NCBI GenBank assembly: GCA_937877545.1
Contig: CALFJE010000063.1
Span: 1 to 64,000, forward strand
DNA: 64,000 nt
Source: an uncultured Selenomonadales bacterium
GTDB taxonomy: Bacteria; Bacillota; Negativicutes; Selenomonadales; Selenomonadaceae
Reading direction: 5' to 3'
The position numbers and the translations under genes were made by a program. Within the stretch, counting starts at the first letter, position 1. Each line of letters opens with the position of its first letter. Shown piece after piece: positions 7,759-16,657 of the stretch. A model generated the notes under the pieces. The model was not told the DNA's origin, did no database searches, and saw only the letters and a program-made list of their open reading frames with translations.

Positions 7759-8766
7759 TCAAACCTCCAATAAAGCCCTTGCGTTGTCGACGTAAATTTT
7801 ATTTATCAAGCCGCGCCGCGTCAATTCGGTGTCGAAGAGATTTTTCTTGCGCAAGATGACCTGCGCGGGGACGTAGGGATAATCGGTGCCTAAAATTATT
7901 TTGTCGAGATCGGCGATTTTGGTCAGCATGTCGAATTGTTCGGGCATGGGGTCGCCAGCCGTGTCGAAGAATAATTTTCCGACGCCCGCCGCGAAGTTTA
8001 CCGGCTCCATTAAGTTCATTGCCGCCAACATTTGGAACATTGCGCCCGCCCGTTGCTTCATGTAGGGCAGGAACGAGCCGCAATGCGGGACGACGACTTT
8101 TAATCGCGGGAATTTTTCGAGCGTGCGATTCGCCAACATGTTCAAGACGGCTCGCGTGGTGTCGGCGGGGTATTCAAACAGTGCCATAACTTTGCCCGTC
8201 ACGACGCCCGTTCTCGGCAACGTCCGCGCAGGGCCGGGGTGAATTATCACCAATGCGCCTTGCCCGTCAAGTTCGGCAAAAATCGGGTCGAGGGATTCGT
8301 CACCCAAATACACGCCGTCGGAATTGCTTGCGACCTTTACGCCGAGTGCGTCCAAGTTTTCCGTCGCGTGATGAAATTCCTCAATCGACTCCTCAACGTT
8401 CGGCAAGGGCAACGTTGCCGCGAAGCCAAATTTATCGGGATACTTGCGGCAGAGGTCGGCGAACTCCTCATTGACAGCCCGCGCAAATTTTCCGTCCGAT
8501 ATGTGCGGCGTCGCCATGGACAAGACCGTAAAATCTATGCCCGCCGCCGCCATGAATTGCAAATGCTCCGCCGCCGACCACCTCGGCAACGGGAAGCCCT
8601 CCTCTGCCGCCGCGTCTATGCCAAGTCGTTGCAGTGCGTCGACATAGCTCGGAAGTATCGCGTGCGCGTGAAAATCGACCGTCCGCGCAGATTTTGCCTC
8701 CGTCGTCATTGTCCAGCCCCCTATCGCCAATGCCGCGCTTAATTTCAAAAATTCTCGTCGCGTCAT
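7759..8766 (-). CDS. amidohydrolase family protein with Tat-like leader
   Basis: A 335-residue member of the amidohydrolase-2 group (relatives include ACMSD and 6-methylsalicylate-type decarboxylases). The leader MTRREFLKLSAALAIGG has a twin-arginine-like motif, suggesting export folded with its metal. Metal ligands seen are DFHAHA (His33, His35), VIIHPGP, VVPHCGSF and the late Asp in LGTDYPY. The ATG at 8766 is the first after a good promoter. It leads a unit with ABM-domain, DJ-1 and tautomerase proteins. The substrate is unknown; an aromatic or carboxylated ring compound is a guess from the family. Confidence 0.85.
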   Translation of the reverse strand: MTRREFLKLSAALAIGGWTMTTEAKSARTVDFHAHAILPSYVDALQRLGIDAAAEEGFPLPRWSAAEHLQFMAAAGIDFTVLSMATPHISDGKFARAVNEEFADLCRKYPDKFGFAATLPLPNVEESIEEFHHATENLDALGVKVASNSDGVYLGDESLDPIFAELDGQGALVIIHPGPARTLPRTGVVTGKVMALFEYPADTTRAVLNMLANRTLEKFPRLKVVVPHCGSFLPYMKQRAGAMFQMLAAMNLMEPVNFAAGVGKLFFDTAGDPMPEQFDMLTKIADLDKIILGTDYPYVPAQVILRKKNLFDTELTRRGLINKIYVDNARALLEV

Positions 8767-8781
8767 AATCTCACCCGCTAA

Positions 8782-8812
8782 ATTTTATCACGTCGAGCGG
8801 GCTTAAAGTCAA
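8782..8812 (-). promoter_or_regulatory. promoter of the amidohydrolase unit
   Basis: On the minus strand TTGACT (8807-8812) and TAAAAT (8782-8787) are separated by 19 bases; GATAAA two bases upstream would give 17. The promoter lies directly behind a terminator, so the leader is very short. Confidence 0.5.
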
Positions 8813-8813
8813 C

Positions 8814-8848
8814 AAAAAATCCCGCCGCTTCGACGAGTGACGGGATTT
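8814..8848 (-). terminator. terminator downstream of the DUF5693 gene
   Basis: The arms AAATCCCG and CGGGATTT (8841-8848 and 8817-8824 on plus) form an 8-bp stem that extends inward with wobble pairs. A run of T follows on the minus strand. Confidence 0.7.
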
Positions 8849-8855
8849 AAATTGC

Positions 8856-8933
8856 TCACATTTCTTTAATCAGCGGGTAAGAATTGAGCGACACGCCTTG
8901 CGCCTTTGATAAAAATTCAAAGCCGTTTTTATC
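8856..8933 (-). pseudogene. relic of a GT8 glycosyltransferase C-terminus
   Basis: Reading the minus strand from 8933 gives 25 codons ending at the TGA at 8856. They spell NGFEFLSKAQGV, then SLNSYPLIKEM and a stop. This matches the C-terminal tails of the GT8 paralogues at 16.7-21.5 kb (DGFEFLSEAQGV ... LNSHQILKAM, and ... FNSYPLVQAM). No start, ribosome site or catalytic part is present, and it begins right after the DUF5693 stop. I read it as a decayed remnant of another GT8 copy or of a recombined fragment. Confidence 0.65.
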
Positions 8934-8946
8934 AGCACGAAGCAAA

Positions 8947-11016
8947 TCACCTCTTGAGTAAGCGTTGCGAAAAGAATTGGAAGACTGCAATCAGCAACGC
9001 GCCGATAAGTGCGCCGGGGATAAGTCCGTCAAGCCCGCGCATGAACGACATAAAAATCGGCGTGCGCATGTGAGCGAACGTTTCAACCATGGAGCTTTGC
9101 CCGATTGTCGCCGCCATTATCAGCACGAAGCAAATCATTTTCGGGAATTTTTTAAGGAACGCCGCTATCGCCAACATGAACGCGGGGTGCCCGAAGAATA
9201 TCTCCTTGGTGCGCGGTCGGGCGTAGAACATTTGCTCAAGCAGGGCGCGGATTTTTATCTCCAGCCCCGAAACCGGCATCCCCGACGTGTGTCCGCTCCG
9301 CGCTATCAAAACCACGAATGCCCCCAAAACGACCATCAACGCCAAAAACATTTTGACGCTGATTGACTTGTCGAGCAGCTCCTTTATCTGTCGAGTAGCC
9401 GGAACGTTTTTTCTTGCCTCGTCGACGATGTTAAAGCGTTGCAGGAACGCCACCGCTACCAGAATCAGCGGCAGGATAAACGTCAATTTTATGCCGCGGA
9501 AAATTTCAAACTCCAAGAAATACGACACGTCCGACAACGCGCCCGATAAATACGCCGCGCCCGTCATTGCCGTCACGCCCGTAACCAACAGCGCGAAGCC
9601 CGCTATCCAAACCAGTTGCGCCGTCGATAAGTCGTCGCGCAGTTGCATCGCCCGATTTTGGATTCGCACCTTGTACTGAATCACGCGGAGCAAGTCGAGT
9701 TGCCAGATTATCGCCAACGCAGGGAACAGATTCGCGCTCATGAACGCCGCCAACAATCTGACCTTGCCGCCCGCCCCGACCAGTACCGGCAACGCCGCGC
9801 AGATTGCTATTATCGCGAACAGGCGCATTTGGAGCCTTTGGTTGCGATTGAGCCGCCGCGAGATCAGCGACAGGTAAAGCACGCCCGCCGCCGCCACGCC
9901 GATAACCACCAACGCACGCAGTAAGACGTTCGGATAATAATTTTCAAAAGTGCCGGCCTTGCCGAACGTGAAGCCGTCGCGCTCCAAGACCGCTCGGACT
10001 TCGTGGAAATATTTCATATTCGTTTCAAGGAGCGTCGTATCAGGCTCCGCCTTGTCGAAAATGCGCAGGAGATTGATTCGGATATTGCGCTCCCTGTCGG
10101 TCGTCGACCAACGGTTAATCGCCGTCGGCAACGTAAGCTTGGGCTGTTCGTCCTTAGGAATGGCGTAGAGGCGGGCAATTTTATCCTCGCCGATTTTCTG
10201 CGCCAAATAGTACATGCCCAGCTGCGGATAGAATTGCAGTTGGCTGAAGTGCTCAATCACGCCGAAGGTAAATTTGCGGCGCGTCATTTGCTCCGCCGTC
10301 AAGTCGAGGAAATTGGACGCGCCCAAAACCTCCGGACCGTCAAAGACGATTTCGGAGACGGGATAACTTTCCAGCCTGTCGAAGACGAATTGGACATTTT
10401 CGGCGGTACACTTGCGGAAATTCATGGGGCGGGCAAGAATCGTGAAACCGGCGGCGCGAGCCTTATTAAGCTCGTCGTGCGGCAAGCCCAAGGGCATTTT
10501 CATGACCTCGCCGAATTGCGCCTTAACCTCGATGACTTCGATACCGCCGACGGAAAAAATCTTGACGCGCTCCTCGCCCAAACGTTGGAAAAGAGCCTCC
10601 TTGGTGTCGTAGTAGCTTGCCAGGTCGCCGCCGATAACGTAAACGCGATTCGCCTCGATAAGCCCGAATTCAATCGTCTGCCGCCAAAGGTCGTTGTTCA
10701 AGGTGCCGCTCTGATAATTGCCGAGAATTTCGCTGCCCGCCAACGTGAAGACTTTGCCCTGACGCGCCAATTTTTCCAGCGTCGAATCGTAGACGGCAAG
10801 GGAAGTTATGCCCGCCTCTCTGGTCTGCTTCAACACGTCGTCGAAGTCCAAACCCTCGCGGTCGGCTAAATCGACGAGGCTTTGATAATCGACAGCCAAA
10901 TCGACCTGCATGTTCTCCGATTCGATAAAGTAGCGTTGCCCCGCGATAATCAGCGAGGCGAACAGCCCCACCGCGATTGCGATTAGGAGCTTTCTGTTGT
11001 AAAAGAATTTTTTCAT
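8947..11016 (-). CDS. DUF5693 family membrane protein
   Basis: A 689-residue protein with an N-terminal anchor (residues 9-27), a large extracytoplasmic region (about 30-370) and then seven or eight hydrophobic segments to the C-terminus. The layout and sequence fit DUF5693, a family of unknown function known to me mainly from Firmicutes. The soluble part contains DVLKQTREAGITSLAVYDSTLEKLA, typical of the family. It follows the DUF2993 gene after 3 bases and belongs to the fakA-like/prfB unit. The companion DUF2993 protein suggests an envelope lipid or glycan role, but no catalytic motif is recognised. Confidence 0.85.
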   Translation of the reverse strand: MKKFFYNRKLLIAIAVGLFASLIIAGQRYFIESENMQVDLAVDYQSLVDLADREGLDFDDVLKQTREAGITSLAVYDSTLEKLARQGKVFTLAGSEILGNYQSGTLNNDLWRQTIEFGLIEANRVYVIGGDLASYYDTKEALFQRLGEERVKIFSVGGIEVIEVKAQFGEVMKMPLGLPHDELNKARAAGFTILARPMNFRKCTAENVQFVFDRLESYPVSEIVFDGPEVLGASNFLDLTAEQMTRRKFTFGVIEHFSQLQFYPQLGMYYLAQKIGEDKIARLYAIPKDEQPKLTLPTAINRWSTTDRERNIRINLLRIFDKAEPDTTLLETNMKYFHEVRAVLERDGFTFGKAGTFENYYPNVLLRALVVIGVAAAGVLYLSLISRRLNRNQRLQMRLFAIIAICAALPVLVGAGGKVRLLAAFMSANLFPALAIIWQLDLLRVIQYKVRIQNRAMQLRDDLSTAQLVWIAGFALLVTGVTAMTGAAYLSGALSDVSYFLEFEIFRGIKLTFILPLILVAVAFLQRFNIVDEARKNVPATRQIKELLDKSISVKMFLALMVVLGAFVVLIARSGHTSGMPVSGLEIKIRALLEQMFYARPRTKEIFFGHPAFMLAIAAFLKKFPKMICFVLIMAATIGQSSMVETFAHMRTPIFMSFMRGLDGLIPGALIGALLIAVFQFFSQRLLKR

Positions 11017-11019
11017 GAT

Positions 11020-11733
11020 TTAATTCCGCGTCGCCGTAACGAACGCCTCGCCCTCGCGCATTTCGACAGTTTTGAATTGCAAGCCCAGCGGCATTTTGAC
11101 GTTTTCGGTCAAGTTGAAGTCGCCGAGGAATTTATCCAGATTGACGCGGCGCAGGACGGCATTTTCGACGTTGAGGTCGCCCATTTGAAAATATAAATCG
11201 CCGTCGCGAGCCACGATTTTTCCGCCGATTTGGACGTCCGCTTCGCGTCCGAGGATTTTAACTTTGCCCGCCGCGCTGATACCTTCGGGCGTCATGACGA
11301 CTTGCGGATTTTCGAGGCGGTCAATCTTCGCGGCGAGGAAATCCCTCAAGCCGTCCGCCGTGATTATTCCGCTCAATTCGAGTCCGCCGACCGCCCTCAA
11401 GACGCGGTTTGTATGCTCCTCGCGGCTGATACCGTCGGTGGGCATGAGCAATTCCTTAACGTCGATATGAATCGCGGAGCCGTCGAGCGTCGCCTGCTTT
11501 AGGTTGATGTCGCCGACAGTGGCGTCGTCGGCTGTGCAGTGAAGTTTATCGATATAGCCCAGCGCGATTTTGGCAGACGGCAGGGCGTCGAGCGTCAAGG
11601 CTACATTCTGTGCGCCCGTCAGCTCCGTGACTTTGCCCTTAAGATAGTTCGTCAAAGCTTTGGGCACGGCGAATTGGATAAACGCGCCGACCGCTATCAG
11701 CACGACGACTATCACGGCCAGAAATTTTTTCAT
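11020..11733 (-). CDS. DUF2993 (LmeA-like) family protein
   Basis: A 237-residue protein with an N-terminal signal anchor (MKKFLAVIVVVLIAVGAFIQF) and an elongated beta-rich body of the DUF2993 type, including IALGYIDKLHCTADDATVG and a late region about the product of each chain's lipid-contacting barrel (LPLGLQF-like segment, here MPLGLQFKTVEMREGEAF). The mycobacterial relative LmeA acts in envelope glycolipid maturation; in Firmicutes the role is unknown. ATG at 11733, 12 bases after prfB. It probably sits at the outer face of the inner membrane together with the DUF5693 protein. Confidence 0.75.
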   Translation of the reverse strand: MKKFLAVIVVVLIAVGAFIQFAVPKALTNYLKGKVTELTGAQNVALTLDALPSAKIALGYIDKLHCTADDATVGDINLKQATLDGSAIHIDVKELLMPTDGISREEHTNRVLRAVGGLELSGIITADGLRDFLAAKIDRLENPQVVMTPEGISAAGKVKILGREADVQIGGKIVARDGDLYFQMGDLNVENAVLRRVNLDKFLGDFNLTENVKMPLGLQFKTVEMREGEAFVTATRN

Positions 11734-11745
11734 GGCAAGCCTCCG

Positions 11746-12853
11746 TTAAATTTTGACGTTTGCTTTAGCGGCGAGGTAGGCGCGGATAAACGGGTCAATC
11801 GCGCCGTCCATAACCGCCTGCACGTTACCGGTCTCCTCGCCCGTGCGCAAGTCCTTAACCAGCTTGTAGGGTTGGAAGACGTAGGAGCGGATTTGACTGC
11901 CCCATTCGATTTTCTTCAAGTCGCCCTCAAGCCCGGCGATTTCGGCTTCCTTTTTTTCAAGCTCCAACTCGAACAATTTGGCGCGGAGCATTTTAAGGCA
12001 ACGCTCGCGGTTTTGGATTTGCGAACGCTCGTTTTGACATTGGACGACAATACCCGTCGGGATATGGGTCATGCGGACGGCGGAGGAGGTTTTGTTGATG
12101 TGTTGACCGCCCGCGCCCGACGCTCGATAGGTGTCGACGCGCACGTCCGCCATATTTATATCGACCGCGACCGCGTCGTCGATTTCGGGCATGATGTCGC
12201 ACGCGCTGAACGACGTATGACGCCGCGCATTTGAATCGAACGGCGAAATTCTAACCAAGCGGTGAATGCCCTTTTCGGACTTGAGGTAGCCGTAGGCGTT
12301 ATGCCCTTTGATGAACAGCGACGCCGATTTGACGCCCGCCTCGTCGCCCGGCAGCAGGTCAACCGTTTCAATCTCGAAGCCGTGACGCTCCGCCCAACGC
12401 GTGTACATGCGCAGGAGCATTTGCGTCCAATCTTGAGCCTCGGTGCCGCCCGCCCCCGCGTGCAACGTCAAAATGGCGTTGTTTGCGTCGTAGGGTTCGC
12501 TGAGCATTATTTCAAGCCGCAGATTTTCCAAGCCGTCCTCGATAGCCGAAATTTCCGCCGCAATGTCCGCCTCCTGCGAATCGTCCTGCTCCTCCAAGGC
12601 AAGCTCCAACAAAACTTGCGCGTCGTCGAACTTAGCCAGCAAATTTTTATACGTCTCGATGCCCGATTTAACGTCGTTAAGCTCCTGTGTTATCTTCTGC
12701 GCGGCGTCGGGGTTATCCCAAAAAGTCGGCTCGCCCATTTTGTATTCCAGCTCGGCGATTTTCTCCTCCTTGCGGGCAATGTCAAAGTGAATTCCCCATT
12801 TCGTTCAATTTGTCGCGCAGAGCCGTCAGCTCCACTTTGCGATCTTCCAGCAT
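11746..12853 (-). CDS. prfB: peptide chain release factor 2, with programmed +1 frameshift
   Basis: RF2 reads UGA and UAA stop codons and releases the finished chain. The gene has two frames: ATG at 12853 opens 23 sense codons ending in CTT followed by TGA (12782-12784). The site CTTTGAC (12781-12787) is the classic RF2 autoregulatory shift. After slipping one base, reading continues as DIARKEEKIAELEYKMGEP to 11746, giving about 368 residues, the normal length. The stop-recognition loop SPF (ISPFDSNARRHT) and the hydrolysis motif GGQ (GAGGQHINKTSSAVRM) are present. A GGGG run upstream of the slip site may help. It is 12 bases from the fakA-like gene. Confidence 0.97.
12781..12787 (-). promoter_or_regulatory. 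prfB: prfB programmed +1 frameshift site
   Basis: The minus strand reads CTT TGA C. When RF2 is scarce the ribosome pauses at TGA and slips forward one base into the main frame; when RF2 is plentiful the chain ends after 23 residues. The GGGG upstream is six bases from CTT, a looser spacing than the three bases in Escherichia coli. Confidence 0.95.
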
Positions 12854-12865
12854 TGAATCATCTCC

Positions 12866-14104
12866 TTAAAATTGCGCCATGATTTTTGCGTTTTCTGCCG
12901 CCGATAAGCCAGGCGAAAATTTCTTCAGCGCGGCTATCGAATCCTCGAACGTGTCAGTTAAGACCAACTCGACGCGCCCGCCCAAAAGCCGCTTAGCCTG
13001 TTTGAAGACCAATCGATAATCGGGACTTGACGCAACCAGCACATAGCTCGACGCCAAATCCGAATGCGCCGCCCCGATTATCTCCGACAGCGACGGCGAC
13101 GACTCCTCACTGCCCGATACCAATATCGACGCGCCCGCGTCCTGGAGCTTCTGCGCCTCGACCGAATCTTTTGCTACCGCCAACGCCGCCACCGTCATTA
13201 AAGCTTCGTTGAACGGCAGGGCATGCGCCTCGCTCATGTTCGTTATCTTGACTTCCGACAGCGGACCCCAACCTATTGCCTGCTCCAGCGTCTTGCCGAC
13301 GTGGTCTGTGTGTAAATGAATCTCAAGCCCGCCACGCGCCCGCTCCACGATTGAAAAACTGCTGAAGTCGCGCATCTGCCGTTCCAATTCGGGCAAGCTC
13401 GCCTTTGAATTCTTCACGCGCAGTCGCACACAATACGGGCGAACCAAATCGTTGCGCGGGTCGGGCATGTTTTTATGCGTCCCAAGCCCCAACGACAAAC
13501 TCACCGCCGGCGATACAAAATTCCCGTCCAGACCTTTGAGGCAACCCTTCAGAAAGCTCAGCATTATGCTCGCACCCGCGTCGTCCAATTCAAGCTCCTT
13601 GACCGAAGTCTCGCCCGTCTGAATCGCCTTGAGCAAAATCTCCACAATCGGCATGCCGTCTCGCACCGCGTGATACGCGCCCTTCGCCACGGCTTTTGCC
13701 ACGGTTATGAACGGTCGCTCCGGCTCTTCGGGGATAACCCGTTGCGCGTAAAGAATTCCGTATTGGAACGCCTTGCCGAACTCCGAGCCTGTCGCGTCGT
13801 ATTTGCCGGCAAGCCCCGCACTTATCCCGCGAAACATTTGCGCCAAGACGACGCCCGCATTGCCACGCGCCCCGAAGACCGCCGCCGTAGCTACGCGCCG
13901 CGACAAGCCGCCTATGCTGTCGTCCTTTGCGTCGGCAAGCGGCATGACCGCCGCGCCCATCGTCCGCAAAATGTGCGTGCCCGCCAACGTTCCCGCGCCG
14001 CCCAAGCCGTTTATCGTCTCGTATTCCAAAAGAAATTCGCTGTACGCACCGGCTACCATGCGCTTGAAGTCGCCGCCGGTTATCACCTCTCTGTTTCCCG
14101 TCAT
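12866..14104 (-). CDS. DAK2-domain protein, FakA-like (fatty acid kinase subunit type)
   Basis: A 412-residue protein related to FakA/YloV, the ATP-binding subunit that phosphorylates fatty acids carried by a FakB (DegV) partner. The N-terminal DhaL-like domain shows NGLGGAGTLAGTHILRTMG and ARGNAGVVLAQMFRG; a middle domain with a DRARGGLEIHLHTD-like segment (VERARGGLEIHLHTD) and a C-terminal domain follow. It is shorter than the usual 540-550 residues, and the canonical N-terminal LNVFPVPDGDTG-type motif is replaced, so it may be a divergent form. No FakB gene is visible here. ATG at 14104; first gene of the unit with prfB, DUF2993 and DUF5693. Confidence 0.75.
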   Translation of the reverse strand: MTGNREVITGGDFKRMVAGAYSEFLLEYETINGLGGAGTLAGTHILRTMGAAVMPLADAKDDSIGGLSRRVATAAVFGARGNAGVVLAQMFRGISAGLAGKYDATGSEFGKAFQYGILYAQRVIPEEPERPFITVAKAVAKGAYHAVRDGMPIVEILLKAIQTGETSVKELELDDAGASIMLSFLKGCLKGLDGNFVSPAVSLSLGLGTHKNMPDPRNDLVRPYCVRLRVKNSKASLPELERQMRDFSSFSIVERARGGLEIHLHTDHVGKTLEQAIGWGPLSEVKITNMSEAHALPFNEALMTVAALAVAKDSVEAQKLQDAGASILVSGSEESSPSLSEIIGAAHSDLASSYVLVASSPDYRLVFKQAKRLLGGRVELVLTDTFEDSIAALKKFSPGLSAAENAKIMAQF

Positions 14105-14128
14105 ATCAACACCGCCTTTTTATCGGTT

Positions 14129-14202
14129 AGGAACTAGGGACTAGGGCTAGGGACTAGGGAAAAGGTTTTTACTACTCCCTAATTCCTAATTCCTAATCCC
14201 TT
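14129..14202. repeat. imperfect inverted repeat made of ACTAGGG-like heptamers
   Basis: The left arm 14129-14160 contains repeated ACTAGGG units and the right arm 14175-14202 contains TCCTAAT/CCCTAAT units that pair with it, with a 14-base centre holding a T-run. It lies between the divergent fakA-like and FtsA-domain genes. It could act as a bidirectional terminator-like hairpin or be a dispersed intergenic element. I see no second copy in the window. No convincing promoter pair was found in the remaining bases of this gap. Confidence 0.6.
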
Positions 14203-14267
14203 TAAAGGATAATCCCCTTAATTCGCGAAATAGGCGCAATAACCTTTATCGACAAGGAGAAAATTGT

Positions 14268-16646
14268 ATGACGGATAAAACGATTGACGCCCCCCGCGTC
14301 GACGCCGAAAAAACTCCTCGGCGCGGACGCCCCAAAAAACTCGATATGCCCGATAAACCCCGTCGCGGTCGCAAGAAAAATCCCTACAAGGACGACGGGC
14401 GCGAAAAAATCTTTGCGCTCGACATCGGGACGCGTTCGGTTATCGGGATTGTTGCCGTGGAGGACGACGACGGGCAACTTAAAATAATCGCCACGCACCG
14501 CTTGGAGCACACCAGCCGCGCCATGCTCGACGGGCAAATTCATGACGTGCCGCAAGTCGCCGAGGTTATAATCCGCGTCAAGAATTATTTGGCGGAGCAG
14601 GTCGGCGAACTCAAAAGCGCGGCTATCGCGGCGGCGGGGCGTGCGCTCTATACCATGACCGCCGAGGCAAGCGTCGAAGTCAACGGCGTCATTACCGACG
14701 AGGTTCAAAATTCCTTGAACTTTTCCGCCGTCCAACTGGCTCAATCTCAACTCACCGCCGAGAAGAAAATCGACGCCAAAATTTATTATTGCGTTGGCTT
14801 CAGCATTATCAGCTACGAACTGGACGGGATTCGGCTCAAAAGTTTAATCGGGCAACGCGGCAAGTTCGCCAAAGCAAAAGTTATCGCTACGTTCCTGCCG
14901 CGTCAAGTCGTCGACTCCATGCAGACCGCGCTGACTTATGCGGGGCTGGACGTTCGGGCTTTGACGCTGGAGCCTATCGCCGCGATAACCGTCCTGGTGC
15001 CGCCGAGTATGCGCCATTTGAATATCGTCCTGGTTGACATCGGCGCGGGTACCTCCGACGTTGCCATTACCAAAAACGGCTCCGTCATTGCCTACGGCAT
15101 GGTGCCGCTTGCCGGCGACGAGGTGACCGAGGCGATTTCCCAACGCTTCCTGCTCGACTTCAACGTAGCCGAGGAGATTAAGCGCAAGGCTACCAACGGC
15201 GAGGGCGCGACCTTTACCGACATCCTCGGACGCCCCTACACGCTCACGGCGGAGGAAATTCTTATGCCGATTAACGAACACGTCGGCATGATTGCAAACG
15301 CCATTGCCAAGACGATTCTTGAACTCAACGGCAACGAACCGCCGCAAGCTTTGCTTTTGGTCGGCGGCGGAGCTTTAAGCCCGAATCTCAATAAGCTCGT
15401 CGCCGAGGCTCTGAACATGCCGCTTGAATACGTAGCCGTCCGCAAGCCCGATAAGGTCGAAGGCATTAAAAATATCCCAGCCGCGTTGCAGTCGCCCGAC
15501 GCCGCCACGCCGCTGGGTATCCTCAAAGTTGCCTCGACCGATACGTTCCATTTCTTCAACGTCACGATTAACGGCATGGAGCAAAATCTCTTCCACTTCC
15601 GCGATTTGACGGTCGGCGACGCGATTTTAAGCGCGGGCATTGATTATCGCAAGCTCAACGGCAAGCCGGGGTTGGGCGTCGTCATCACGCTCAACGGCGA
15701 AAAGGTTTCCTTCCCCGGCACCATGGGCACTTTCGCCAAGATAATCGTCAACGACAAGCCCGCGAGTTTGGATACGCCGCTGGAAAATAATTGCCGCATA
15801 GAAATTTCTGCGGGCGAGGACGGCATTACGCCGCAAGTGCGGATTGACGACGTTGTTGCGATTGAGCCGACGTTCGCGGTGACAGTCAACGGCAAAGATT
15901 TATCCGTCAAGCCGAAGCTCCTCGTCAATGAGGAAGTCAGTTTGCCGACGCGACTTTTGCAGGACGGCGATATTGTCGACACAAAGACGCGGCGCACTAT
16001 CGGCGAGCTGTTAAGGTTGGCGGGCTATCCTCCTGCCGGCAAGAAGATTCACTACACGCTAAACGGAAACAAGGCGCATTACGTCTGCAAGCCCGATATT
16101 TTCTGCAACGGCGACCGCGCCGAGACCTCCGACATTCCGCAAGCCGGCGACGCCATTGAATACGTTGCCAACGACGCGCTCAAGGTCAGTGCGATTATCA
16201 AGGACGAGAGCCGCGCCGCCGCCATTAAGATTATTTACAACGGCAAGGAATATTCGATACCGACAGCGACGAACGTCCTTTTGAGCGTCAACGGGCGCAT
16301 TTCAAACGAGAATACGATTGTCGAGGACGGCGCGAATATCATTTACGAGCGCGAGGTCAAGGATACGGTCATGGTCAGCGACGCGCTTCTTGCCGTGAAC
16401 TTCAAGCCGCCCCCCGCCAAAAGCCGCGTGAGTTTCGAGATTAAGATTAACGGCTTGCCCGCCGATTTTGCCGCACCCGTCAAGAGCGGCGACAATCTGG
16501 AGGTCATTTTGAAGACGCCCGACGGTTTGGAGTTCAAGCCGCTCGACGATTTGGAGACGCCCGTCCGCAACGAAAACCTCTTGACGCCTGCGCAGAAGAA
16601 CCCCGATAAGAAATTTTCTATCAGCGACTTTATCCGCACGGATTAA
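14268..16646 (+). CDS. large FtsA-domain (actin-fold) protein with C-terminal beta-repeat tail
   Basis: A 792-residue protein. Residues about 47-420 are an actin-like ATPase of the FtsA/PilM group: FALDIGTRSVIGIVAVED (phosphate 1), IVLVDIGAGTSDVAI (phosphate 2) and LLLVGGGALSPNLNKL (adenosine site). About 370 further residues follow, rich in beta segments with repeated TVNGK/INGMEQ/LNGEKVSFPG units that I take to be several small domains. No C-terminal amphipathic membrane helix of the classical FtsA kind is obvious. The N-terminus is very basic and contains RRGRPKK and RRGRKK, like AT-hook DNA-binding motifs. ATG at 14268 after AAGGAGA. Such long forms are known to me from Negativicutes; a division or envelope-assembly scaffold is likely. 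Confidence 0.85.
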   Translation: MTDKTIDAPRVDAEKTPRRGRPKKLDMPDKPRRGRKKNPYKDDGREKIFALDIGTRSVIGIVAVEDDDGQLKIIATHRLEHTSRAMLDGQIHDVPQVAEVIIRVKNYLAEQVGELKSAAIAAAGRALYTMTAEASVEVNGVITDEVQNSLNFSAVQLAQSQLTAEKKIDAKIYYCVGFSIISYELDGIRLKSLIGQRGKFAKAKVIATFLPRQVVDSMQTALTYAGLDVRALTLEPIAAITVLVPPSMRHLNIVLVDIGAGTSDVAITKNGSVIAYGMVPLAGDEVTEAISQRFLLDFNVAEEIKRKATNGEGATFTDILGRPYTLTAEEILMPINEHVGMIANAIAKTILELNGNEPPQALLLVGGGALSPNLNKLVAEALNMPLEYVAVRKPDKVEGIKNIPAALQSPDAATPLGILKVASTDTFHFFNVTINGMEQNLFHFRDLTVGDAILSAGIDYRKLNGKPGLGVVITLNGEKVSFPGTMGTFAKIIVNDKPASLDTPLENNCRIEISAGEDGITPQVRIDDVVAIEPTFAVTVNGKDLSVKPKLLVNEEVSLPTRLLQDGDIVDTKTRRTIGELLRLAGYPPAGKKIHYTLNGNKAHYVCKPDIFCNGDRAETSDIPQAGDAIEYVANDALKVSAIIKDESRAAAIKIIYNGKEYSIPTATNVLLSVNGRISNENTIVEDGANIIYEREVKDTVMVSDALLAVNFKPPPAKSRVSFEIKINGLPADFAAPVKSGDNLEVILKTPDGLEFKPLDDLETPVRNENLLTPAQKNPDKKFSISDFIRTD

Positions 16647-16657
16647 GGAGTGATTTG

